A DNA stretch of 64,000 bases. Source: Longispora fulva. Its GTDB lineage: Bacteria; Actinomycetota; Actinomycetes; Mycobacteriales; Micromonosporaceae. A program made the position numbers and the translations under genes. A model generated the notes under the pieces. That model was not told the DNA's origin and searched no databases. It saw only the letters and a list, made by a program, of their open reading frames with translations. The stretch covers positions 992,001 through 1,056,000 of the forward strand of contig NZ_JADOUF010000001.1 in the NCBI RefSeq assembly GCF_015751905.1, in the 5' to 3' direction. Of this stretch, positions 56,924-64,000 are shown in pieces; positions within the stretch are counted from its first letter, which is position 1, and each line of letters begins with the position of its first letter.

Positions 56924-59896
56924 GTGAAACGTTCCCTCGCGTTAGCGCTCGCCCTGGGGGTGGTCCCGGTCGCGGCCTGGGCCACAGCCAGCTCGGCCGC
57001 CCCGACCCCCGCACCGGCCGCCCAGCCCAGTTCCCAGGTCCGGGCGGTGCAGGCCGCCGACCGGGCCGTCGCCAGCGGCCTGGACTCCCTCGCCAGCGGC
57101 GGCAAAGAGCACTACGACCGCCGGATCGTCACGCCCTGGGTCGACGACCTGTACTCCGTGGCCTACGAGCGCACCTACCGCGGCCTCCCGGTCGTCGGCG
57201 GCGACGCTGTCGTGCTCGCCGACGGCCAGGGCCGGGTCCGGGTCACCACCGCCGCGTCGCACACCCCGATCGGGGTGTCCACGATCCCGGCCGTGTCGGC
57301 GGGTGCCGCGGAGTCCACGTCCCGGGCGAAGCTCGCCGCGGTGGACAAGGTCGACTCGCACCGTCTGATCGTGCACACCGTCGGCGACACCGCGCCCCGG
57401 CTCGCGTGGGAGACCGTCCTGTCCGGACGGACCGCCACCGCGCCCAGCCACCTGCACGTCTATGTCGACGCCGCGGACGGCACGGTGCTCGGCCAGCGCG
57501 ACGACGTGGTCGCCGGCACCGCCGTCAGTCAGTGGAACGGCCCGGCCCCGCTGACCATCGACACGACGCACTCCGGGTCGAGCTACACCACCGTCGACCC
57601 CGTCCGGCCGGGCGTGCAGTGCCAGGACTACGCCACCAAGCAGCCGTTCTCCAAGAGCACGGACTCCTTCGGCACCGGGCAGGCCTCCTCCAAGGAGACC
57701 GGCTGCGCCGACGTGCTGTGGTCCACCCAGCACGAGTGGGACATGCTGAAGAACTGGCTGGGCCGCAGCGGCATCGACGGCAACGGCCGGGGCGTGCCGG
57801 TGCAGGTCGGCCTCTCGGACGTCAACGCGTTCTGGACCGGCGACCACATCGAGATCGGCCACAACAACGCCAACCAGTGGATCGCGTCGATGGACGTCGT
57901 GGGCCACGAGCACGGCCACGCGATCGACCAGTACACGCCCGGCGGGGCGGGCCAGGAAGCCGGGCTCGGCGAGGCCACCGGGGACATCTTCGGGGCGCTG
58001 ACCGAGGCGTACACCAATGAGCCCTCGAACTTCGACGGCCCGGACTACACCGTCGGCGAGACGATCAACCTGGTCGGCACCGGGCCGATCCGCAACATGT
58101 ACAACCCCTCGCTGGTCAGCAACGACCCGAACTGCTACTCCTCGTCCATCCCGAACACCGAGGTGCACAAGGCGGCCGGCCCGCTGAACCACTGGTTCTA
58201 CCTGCTGGCCGAAGGGTCCAACCCGGGCGGCGGCAAGCCGAGCAGCCCGATCTGCTCCGGCGGCCCCGCCTCGGTCACCGGCGCCGGCATCCAGACCGCC
58301 GGCAAGGTGTTCTACGGCGCCATGCTGCTCAAGACCTCGGGCATGACCTACAAGAAGTACCGGGTCGCCACGCTCCAGGCCGCCAAGGCGCTCGACGCCA
58401 CCTGCGTGCTCTTCAACAAGACCAAGGCCGCCTGGGACGCGATCACCGTGCCGACCCAGTCCGGTGAGGCCACCTGCACCGCCCAGCCGAGCAACGACTT
58501 CTCGATGGCGCTCAGCCCGGCCAGCGGCAGCGTCGCCCCCGGCGGCACACTGACCAGCACCCTGAGCACCGTGACCACGGCCGGCAGCCCGCACACCGTG
58601 AACCTGACGGTGTCCGGCGCGCCGGCGAACACCACCGTGACGGTCAACCCGACGTCGGTCACGTCCGGCGGTTCGGCCACCCTGAGCGTCGTGACCACGG
58701 CCCGGACCACGCCGGGCACGTACCCGATCACGGTCACCGGGGTGGGCAGCGTGACGCACACCGTGCAGTACCAGCTGACCGTGCTCACCGCGCCCAACGA
58801 CGACTTCCTGGTGTCGGTCAGCCCGAACTCGGGCACCGTGCAGGCCGGCGGCACCCTCACCTCGACCGTGCGCACCACCACCACGACCGGTAGCCCGCAG
58901 ACCGTGACCCTGTCGGCCAAGGGCCTGCCGGACGGCGTGTCGGTGGCCTTCGACCCGCCGACCGTCACCTCCGGCGGCACGTCGACGATGACGGTCAGCA
59001 CCGCCGCGAACGCCGCGGCCGGGTCCAGCACGTTCGCCGTGGTCGGGGTGGCCAACTCCGGCACCCGCACCGACGGGTACACGCTGACCGTCACCACCGG
59101 CCCGACGACCGACGACTTCCTGGTGTCGGTCAACCCGAACTCCGGCACCACCCAGGCCGGCGGGAAGCTCACCACCACGGTCACCACGACCACCACCTCC
59201 GGTAGCCCGCAGACCGTGACCCTGTCGGCCAAGGGCCTGCCGGACGGGGTGGTCGCCGTGTTCGACCCGCCGACCGTCACATCCGGCGGGACGTCGACGC
59301 TGACCCTGATCACCACCACCGACACCCCGCCGGGCTCGGCGACGTTCGCCGTCGCCGGGGTGGCCAACTCGGGGACCCGCACCGACGGGTACACGATCAC
59401 GGTCACCGGCACCACCCCGACAAACGACTTCTCCGTCGCGCTCAACCCGAACAGCGGTTCGGTGCAGGCCGGCCAGTCGACGACGTCCACGGTGGTCACG
59501 GCGACCACCTCGGGCAACCCGCAGATGCTGACCCTGAGCGTGGCCGGGGCGCCGACCGGCGTGTCGGCGACGGTCGCCCCGTCGTCGGTGACGTCGGGCG
59601 GCTCGGCGACGCTGACCGTCACGACGACCTCGGCCGCCCTGGCCGGGACCTACACCCTGACCGTGACGGGTACCGGCCCGAGTGGCGCGCACTCGGCCGA
59701 CTACACCCTGACCGTGACCCGCCCCGACCCGGGCGGCTGCTCCGGCGTGCAGGAATGGAGCGCCGGTTCGTCCTATGTGCCCGGTGACCGGGTGGCGCAC
59801 AACGGCCACCTGTGGAACTCCGTCTGGTGGTCGACGGGCGCCGAGCCCGGCGCGCCGCAGTCCTGGGCGGTGTGGAACGACGGGGGTCCCTGCTGA
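56924..59896 (+). CDS. Secreted M4 metalloprotease with four Ig-like repeats and a chitin-binding domain
   Basis: A 990-residue exported zinc protease. Order: signal peptide (1-25), propeptide (about 35-195), M4 catalytic domain with HEHGH (His328, Glu329, His332) and Glu350 in [11 protein letters not shown], four Ig-like repeats of about 95 residues (starting near 524, 625, 729, 833, each NDF(S/L)V...NSG), and a C-terminal CBM5/12-type module ([26 protein letters not shown]-like Trp pattern). It would digest proteins near chitin. GTG 56924 follows GAGGAG. A related single repeat occurs in the M4 protease at 39017-41602. Confidence 0.93.
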   Translation: MKRSLALALALGVVPVAAWATASSAAPTPAPAAQPSSQVRAVQAADRAVASGLDSLASGGKEHYDRRIVTPWVDDLYSVAYERTYRGLPVVGGDAVVLADGQGRVRVTTAASHTPIGVSTIPAVSAGAAESTSRAKLAAVDKVDSHRLIVHTVGDTAPRLAWETVLSGRTATAPSHLHVYVDAADGTVLGQRDDVVAGTAVSQWNGPAPLTIDTTHSGSSYTTVDPVRPGVQCQDYATKQPFSKSTDSFGTGQASSKETGCADVLWSTQHEWDMLKNWLGRSGIDGNGRGVPVQVGLSDVNAFWTGDHIEIGHNNANQWIASMDVVGHEHGHAIDQYTPGGAGQEAGLGEATGDIFGALTEAYTNEPSNFDGPDYTVGETINLVGTGPIRNMYNPSLVSNDPNCYSSSIPNTEVHKAAGPLNHWFYLLAEGSNPGGGKPSSPICSGGPASVTGAGIQTAGKVFYGAMLLKTSGMTYKKYRVATLQAAKALDATCVLFNKTKAAWDAITVPTQSGEATCTAQPSNDFSMALSPASGSVAPGGTLTSTLSTVTTAGSPHTVNLTVSGAPANTTVTVNPTSVTSGGSATLSVVTTARTTPGTYPITVTGVGSVTHTVQYQLTVLTAPNDDFLVSVSPNSGTVQAGGTLTSTVRTTTTTGSPQTVTLSAKGLPDGVSVAFDPPTVTSGGTSTMTVSTAANAAAGSSTFAVVGVANSGTRTDGYTLTVTTGPTTDDFLVSVNPNSGTTQAGGKLTTTVTTTTTSGSPQTVTLSAKGLPDGVVAVFDPPTVTSGGTSTLTLITTTDTPPGSATFAVAGVANSGTRTDGYTITVTGTTPTNDFSVALNPNSGSVQAGQSTTSTVVTATTSGNPQMLTLSVAGAPTGVSATVAPSSVTSGGSATLTVTTTSAALAGTYTLTVTGTGPSGAHSADYTLTVTRPDPGGCSGVQEWSAGSSYVPGDRVAHNGHLWNSVWWSTGAEPGAPQSWAVWNDGGPC
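58493..59720 (+). repeat. Four tandem Ig-like repeat units within the M4 protease gene
   Basis: Four units of about 300 bases (near 58493, 58797, 59110, 59422). Units 2 and 3 are the most alike and share long stretches such as ACCCTGTCGGCCAAGGGCCT. Confidence 0.75.
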
Positions 59897-59914
59897 CCGT
59901 CGCGTCCCCTGAAG

Positions 59915-59950
59915 GGAAGGTGCCCGTGCGCTCCCGCGCGGGCACCTTCC
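59915..59950 (+). terminator. Terminator of the second M4 protease gene
   Basis: Perfect 12-bp inverted repeat (59915-59926 with 59939-59950), 12-base loop, 18 bases after the stop at 59896. Confidence 0.82.
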
Positions 59951-60143
59951 GCTGTGGTCATCCGGTGCGCGGTCGACCGGCCAACGAGCACCGTCTGCGT
60001 GATGCGTGCTCGATCCCTGAGCGTTTCCCGGCCGTCCCGGCGGCCCGTGGCCCCGGAGTCGGGCCCGTCGCGTCCGTTCTGCCGTGAATCGACGCGGAAA
60101 CCAGCCCGCAACAAACCCTTCATATGCTACCAAGCCGGGCAGC
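59951..60143. other. Intergenic stretch without a gene
   Basis: No coding frame with gene-like codons is seen. The later part (60085-60125) is AT-richer and probably belongs to the promoter region of the ROK gene. Confidence 0.4.
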
Positions 60144-60183
60144 TTTCGTCGGACTGAGCGAAACTTCTGCTCAAACGAGCAGA
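60144..60183 (+). promoter_or_regulatory. Two dyads upstream of the ROK regulator
   Basis: TTTCG (60144-60148) and CGAAA (60159-60163), then TCTGCTC-AAAC-GAGCAGA (60166-60183), a perfect 7-bp inverted repeat. A ROK repressor often binds its own promoter; these are the best candidates. Confidence 0.45.
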
Positions 60184-60246
60184 TCGATGGACACCGTTGC
60201 CGGAAGTCACTACTGTCGCTCCGCACAGGACCTGACAGGAGTCGAG

Positions 60247-61416
60247 ATGAGTCCACTGCGTTACCGGTTGCTCCAGCGGCTCCGCGACGACGGGCCAGTA
60301 TCCCGCGCGGAGCTGGCCGCCCGCCTCGACGTGCCCCGGTCCCGGCTGGCCGCCGAGCTGGACACGCTCACCGACGACGGACTGGTCCGCGAGGCCGGGC
60401 TGGCCGCCTCCCGCGGCGGACGCCGGTCCCCGCTGATCGAGCTCGACCCGGGGCTGCGGCTCGCCGCCGTGGACCTCGGGGCCACGTCCCTCGACGTGGA
60501 GATCACCAACGGGAGCCTGGAGACCGTCGCCGCCTACAGCGAACAGGTCGACATCGGCGAGGGCCCCAGGGTCCTGCTCCGCCGGGTCAACGACCTCCTC
60601 GCCAAGGCGAGAGCCGACGGGGCGTACGACCGCCTGCTGTCCATCGGCATCGGCATCCCCGGCCCGGTGAGCTTCCGTGACGGGGTGCCCATCTCGCCGC
60701 CGATCATGCCCGGCTGGGACCACTTCCCGCTCCGCGAACTCCTCGGCCGCGACCACAGCTGCCCGGTGGCCGTCGACAACGACGTCAACATCATGGCCAT
60801 CGGCGAACGGCACGGCGGCGTCGCCCGGTCGGTCGACACCGTCCTGTTCGTCAAGATAGGCACCGGGATCGGCTGCGGCATCCACATCGACGGCGCCATG
60901 TTCCGGGGCCCCGACGGCTGCGCCGGCGACATCGGCCACATCCAGGTCGACCCCGACGGCTGGCCCTGCTCGTGCGGCAACACCGGCTGCCTGGAGGCCC
61001 ACTTCGGCGGCGCGGCCCTGACCCGCGACGCCCTCGCCGCCGCCCGCGACCACTCCTCGCCGGCCCTGGCAGCCCGCCTCGCCGAACACGGCACGGTCAC
61101 CCCCCTCGACGTGGCCGAGGGCGCCGCGGCCGGCGACCTGGCCTGCATCGCGCTGATCCGCGACGGCGGCAACCGGCTCGGCGTCGTCCTCGCCGGCCTG
61201 GTCAGCTTCATCAACCCGTCGATGATCGTGATCGGCGGCGGGCTCGCCGGGCTGGGCCACGTCCTGCTCGCCGAGATCCGCAGCGTCGTGTACCGGCGCT
61301 CCCTGCCGATGGCCACCGGCAACCTCCCGGTGGTGCTGTCCGAGCTGGGCCCGCGCGCCGGGGTGATCGGCGCGGCCGTCCTGGCCAGCGACCTCGCCTA
61401 CGGACAACCGCTGTGA
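60247..61416 (+). CDS. ROK-family transcriptional repressor
   Basis: A 389-residue regulator of the NagC/XylR type. An N-terminal winged helix (about 3-65: LLQRLRDDGPVSRAELAARL) is followed by the ROK sugar-kinase-like fold: LAAVDLGATSLDVEI, IGIPGPV, and the zinc/ROK signature GHIQVDPDGW with CSCGNTGCLE. The DNA-binding half shows it is a repressor, not a kinase. ATG 60247 follows AGGAG. Its TGA overlaps the GTG of the ABC ATPase (GTGA), so it probably controls uptake of the sugar carried by that system. Confidence 0.93.
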   Translation: MSPLRYRLLQRLRDDGPVSRAELAARLDVPRSRLAAELDTLTDDGLVREAGLAASRGGRRSPLIELDPGLRLAAVDLGATSLDVEITNGSLETVAAYSEQVDIGEGPRVLLRRVNDLLAKARADGAYDRLLSIGIGIPGPVSFRDGVPISPPIMPGWDHFPLRELLGRDHSCPVAVDNDVNIMAIGERHGGVARSVDTVLFVKIGTGIGCGIHIDGAMFRGPDGCAGDIGHIQVDPDGWPCSCGNTGCLEAHFGGAALTRDALAAARDHSSPALAARLAEHGTVTPLDVAEGAAAGDLACIALIRDGGNRLGVVLAGLVSFINPSMIVIGGGLAGLGHVLLAEIRSVVYRRSLPMATGNLPVVLSELGPRAGVIGAAVLASDLAYGQPL

Positions 61417-63023
61417 GCGCGGCGCAGCACGGACCCGGTGACCGGAGTGCGCTCCCGCTCCCGCCCGACGGGCCGGGCGACCCGGACGGGCTCCTGCTCC
61501 GGCTCGACGGGATCGTCAAGACGTTCCCTGGCGTGCGGGCCCTCGACGGCGTGTCCCTGGACGTCCGGCCCGGGGAGGTGCACTGCCTGCTTGGGCAGAA
61601 TGGCGCCGGCAAGTCCACCCTGATCAAGGTCCTGTCCGGAGCGCACCGCCCCGACGCCGGCCGGATCGAGTGGCACGGCCGACCGGTGACCCTGCCCGAC
61701 CCGAAGGCCGCCACCCGGCTCGGCATCGCCACCATCTACCAGGAGCTCGACCTCGTCGCGGACCTGTCCGTCGCCGAGAACGTGTTCCTCGGCCACGAGC
61801 CGGCCCGGTTCGGACTGGTCGGCAGGGGAGCGATGGCGCGGCGTACCCGGGAGATCCTCGACCGGCTCGGCCACGGCGACATCCCGGCCCGCCGCCCGGT
61901 GCGCCGGCTCCCGGCGGCCGGCCAGCAGATCGTCAGCATGGCCCGCGCGCTGTCGCACGACGCCCGGCTGCTCGTGATGGACGAACCCAGCGCCGTCCTC
62001 GCCCACGACGAGGTGGCCAACCTGTTCCGGGTCATCCGCGACCTCACCGGCCAGGGCATCGCCGTCGTCTACATCTCCCACCGCCTCGACGAGATCCGCG
62101 AGATCGGCGACCGGGTGACCGTCCTCAAGGACGGCCGGACCACGGCGGCGAACCTGCCGGCCCGGACCGTGCCGGTCGGCGACCTCGTCAACCGGATGAC
62201 GGGCCGCACCATCGAGTACGTGTTCCCGCCGCGCCCGGCCGGCCCGCCGGACGCCGGGGCCGAACTGCTCGAGGTGCGCGGACTCGGTCGCGCCGGCGAG
62301 TTCGCCGACGTGTCGCTGACCGTGCGGGCCGGTGAGATCGTCGGCATCACCGGCCTCGTCGGCTCCGGACGCTCGGAGGTACTGGAGACCATCTTCGGGG
62401 CACGTCGGGCCGACGCCGGGCAGATCACGATGGCCGGCCGCGCGCTGCGCCCCGGCAGCGTGCCGGCGGCCGTGCGCGCCGGCCTCGGCCTCGCCCCGGA
62501 GGAACGCAAGAGCCAGGCGCTGCTGCTGTCCGAGCCCGTCGACCGGAACATGACCCTCGCGACGTTCGCCCGGTTCGCCAGCTACGGGGTCACCCGGTCA
62601 GGGCGGGAACGGGCCGCGGCCGAAGCCGTCGCCGGCCGCCTCGGCCTGCGTCCGCCGGGCGTGCGCCGCATGGTGCGCACCCTGTCCGGCGGCAACCAGC
62701 AGAAGGTCGTCGTCGGCCGGTGGCTGCTCGGCGGCACCCGGGTGCTGCTCCTCGACGAGCCGACCCGGGGGGTGGACGTGGGCGCGCGGGCCGAGCTGTA
62801 CCGGGCGATCCGCCGGCTCGCCGACGACGGCGTCGGCATTCTGCTGGTGTCCAGCGAGGTGCCGGAGGTGCTGGGGCTCGCCGACCGGGTGCTGCTGATG
62901 CGGGAGGGCCGGGTCGTACACGAGGGCCCGGCCGATCAGCTCGACGAGTCGGCTGTCCTCAGCCTCGTGATGTCCGGCTCCCTGCACACCGTCCACCCCA
63001 CCACCGAAAGGAGGCCGGCATGA
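61413..63023 (+). CDS. Sugar ABC transporter ATP-binding protein, two-domain
   Basis: A 536-residue ATPase of the RbsA/MglA class, which energises uptake of ribose, galactose, xylose or similar sugars. Domain 1: Walker A GQNGAGKST at 61-69 and Walker B LLVMDEPSAVL; its signature motif is degenerate (LPAAGQQIVSMA). Domain 2: degenerate Walker A GLVGSGRSE, intact signature LSGGNQQKVVVGRWL and Walker B VLLLDEPTRGVDVG. The uneven sites are normal in this class. GTG 61413 overlaps the ROK stop, and its own stop overlaps the permease ATG. The binding protein gene must lie outside the window. Confidence 0.95.
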   Translation: MSAAQHGPGDRSALPLPPDGPGDPDGLLLRLDGIVKTFPGVRALDGVSLDVRPGEVHCLLGQNGAGKSTLIKVLSGAHRPDAGRIEWHGRPVTLPDPKAATRLGIATIYQELDLVADLSVAENVFLGHEPARFGLVGRGAMARRTREILDRLGHGDIPARRPVRRLPAAGQQIVSMARALSHDARLLVMDEPSAVLAHDEVANLFRVIRDLTGQGIAVVYISHRLDEIREIGDRVTVLKDGRTTAANLPARTVPVGDLVNRMTGRTIEYVFPPRPAGPPDAGAELLEVRGLGRAGEFADVSLTVRAGEIVGITGLVGSGRSEVLETIFGARRADAGQITMAGRALRPGSVPAAVRAGLGLAPEERKSQALLLSEPVDRNMTLATFARFASYGVTRSGRERAAAEAVAGRLGLRPPGVRRMVRTLSGGNQQKVVVGRWLLGGTRVLLLDEPTRGVDVGARAELYRAIRRLADDGVGILLVSSEVPEVLGLADRVLLMREGRVVHEGPADQLDESAVLSLVMSGSLHTVHPTTERRPA

Positions 63024-64000
63024 ACTCCCCGGCTCTCGGCGCGACCCCCCTCGACCAGACCGCCGTGCGCAGGGTGACCGGTCTCACGGACTGGTGGCGC
63101 GACGACCGGGGCGAGCCGGTGCGCCGCAACCTCGGACTCGTCGTCGTCCTGATCGCCCTGCTGGGCATCGGGGCCTGGACCCGGCCGGACATCTTCCTCG
63201 ACGGCGACCGGCTCGGCCCCAACCTGTTCAGCATCCTCAAGCAGGCGTCCGCCATCGGCGTCGTCACCGTCGGCATGACCTTCGTGATCATCGGCGGCGG
63301 GATCGACCTGTCCGTCGGCGGCCTGATCGCGCTCGCCGGCGTGTGGTCGACCACCCTGGCCACCCAGGGCTTCGGCGCCGGCGGGATCGTGTTCACCGCG
63401 CTCGTCGTCGGCCTCGGCGCCGGCCTCGTCAACGGGGTACTCGTCGCCTACGGCCGGCTCGTCCCCTTCATCGCCACCCTCGCGACGTTCGTCGCCGCCC
63501 GGGGACTGGCCGCCCGGATCTCCGGGAAGCAGACCCAGACCGTGGACGTGGCGGCGATCAACGACCTGGCCACCGCCCGGTACCTCGGAATCCCGCTGTT
63601 GATCTGGATCCTCGCGGCCGTGGTGCTCCTCGGCTGGGGCCTGCTCAACCGCACCACCTTCGGCCGGCGCACCGTCGCGCTCGGCGGCAACGCGGAGGCG
63701 GCCCGGCTCGCCGGCATCCGGATCCGCCCGCACACCGTGCTCCTGTACGGCGTGTCCGGCCTGTGCTGCGGCATCGCCGCCCTGATGCTCACCGCCCAGG
63801 CCACCTCCGCCCAGGCTGCCATGGCCGACATGTACGAACTCGACGCCATCGCCGCGGCCATCATCGGCGGCACCCTGCTCACCGGTGGCCGGGGCACCAT
63901 CGTCGGCTCGCTGCTCGGCGTGCTGGTGTTCTCGACCATCACCAACCTGTTCGCCGTCAACAACCTGCCCACCGAGGTGCAGAACATGGTCAAGGGCGGC
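63020..64000 (+). CDS. Sugar ABC transporter permease, 3' truncated
   Basis: The first 327 residues of an RbsC-type inner-membrane permease; the window ends inside the gene. Visible: helix LGLVVVLIALLGIGAW, then FVIIGGGIDLSVGGLIALAG, the EAA-like loop segment RTVALGGNAEAARLAGI and IIGGTLLTGGRGTIVGSLLG, all family hallmarks. ATG 63020 overlaps the ATPase stop (ATGA) and follows AAAGGAGG, the strongest ribosome site in the window. It forms the channel for the two-domain ATPase; the sugar is unknown. Confidence 0.94.
   Translation, partial: MNSPALGATPLDQTAVRRVTGLTDWWRDDRGEPVRRNLGLVVVLIALLGIGAWTRPDIFLDGDRLGPNLFSILKQASAIGVVTVGMTFVIIGGGIDLSVGGLIALAGVWSTTLATQGFGAGGIVFTALVVGLGAGLVNGVLVAYGRLVPFIATLATFVAARGLAARISGKQTQTVDVAAINDLATARYLGIPLLIWILAAVVLLGWGLLNRTTFGRRTVALGGNAEAARLAGIRIRPHTVLLYGVSGLCCGIAALMLTAQATSAQAAMADMYELDAIAAAIIGGTLLTGGRGTIVGSLLGVLVFSTITNLFAVNNLPTEVQNMVKGG

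Noticed and set aside
58493-59720. CRISPR-like tandem repeats
   Set aside because: The repeat units are about 300 bases, coding and divergent; they are Ig-like protein modules, not a CRISPR array.
56942-60256. 1104-residue open frame on the minus strand
   Set aside because: Antisense to the M4 protease gene; repeats in it only mirror the Ig-like repeats of the true gene.
1-64000. tRNA, rRNA, insertion sequences, phage or plasmid genes
   Set aside because: None was seen by eye on either strand; a covariance-model or transposase search would be needed to exclude small RNAs.

Overview
This window comes from a very GC-rich actinomycete. The third codon positions are almost all G or C, GTG starts are common, and start/stop overlaps of the GTGA and ATGA type are frequent. 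The family mix is typical of soil Actinobacteria: a LAL-type LuxR regulator, several HisKA_3 sensor kinases, a Ser/Thr kinase, many Tat/Sec-secreted proteases, and a DinB/maleylpyruvate-isomerase-type protein as found in mycothiol producers. Micromonosporaceae is my best guess, but this is inference from style, not from a marker gene. I see no tRNA, rRNA, CRISPR array, insertion sequence, phage gene or large biosynthetic cluster.

Layout. 1-5 kb holds small metabolic and unknown genes: a GNAT fragment, an isochorismatase-like hydrolase, a NADAR protein, an EamA transporter, a DUF1579-like protein and an HTH regulator. 5-12 kb is a protease block on the minus strand: an M6 metalloprotease, an S8 subtilase with two PKD domains, and a large LAL regulator upstream of them. 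12-14.9 kb has a tightly coupled SRPBCC-EVE-MarR operon and a transglutaminase-like protein. 14.9-18.1 kb (minus) has a secreted two-repeat protein and an unusual protein that joins a sigma-factor-like domain, a zinc-finger (HxxxCxxC) motif, one membrane helix and a large outer part. 18.2-29.3 kb has hydrolases, a two-component pair, an M24 peptidase, a PLP decarboxylase, acetyltransferases, a PaaX regulator and a DctA-type carrier. 29.5-37.5 kb has an orphan TAXI binding protein, two two-component systems, a Ni/Co transporter, a medium-chain reductase and a YbaK protein. 37.5-46.4 kb has a sulfatase, an M4 protease with tandem P domains, PspC, an MFS exporter with its TetR repressor, a second sigma-domain/membrane fusion, and a G1 (eqolisin) protease. 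46.5-54.5 kb has another two-component pair, a Ser/Thr kinase, secreted proteins and a MarR regulator. 54.5-64 kb has an aldehyde dehydrogenase, an EF-hand protein, a second modular M4 protease, and a ROK-regulated sugar ABC transporter that runs off the end.

How it fits together. The window is rich in secreted hydrolases (M6, S8, two M4, G1, a sulfatase, a PAF-acetylhydrolase-like protein) and in envelope sensing: four two-component pairs, one PknB-type kinase and two membrane-tethered sigma-like proteins. This suggests a cell that feeds on polymers and watches its surface closely. Many starts sit exactly six bases after a TANNNT box, which points to leaderless transcripts; this helped choose several starts. 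Strong GC-rich hairpins close most transcription units.

The most unusual items are the two proteins in which a sigma-like domain, a transmembrane helix and an extracellytoplasmic domain lie in one chain (15599-18079 and 44239-45411).
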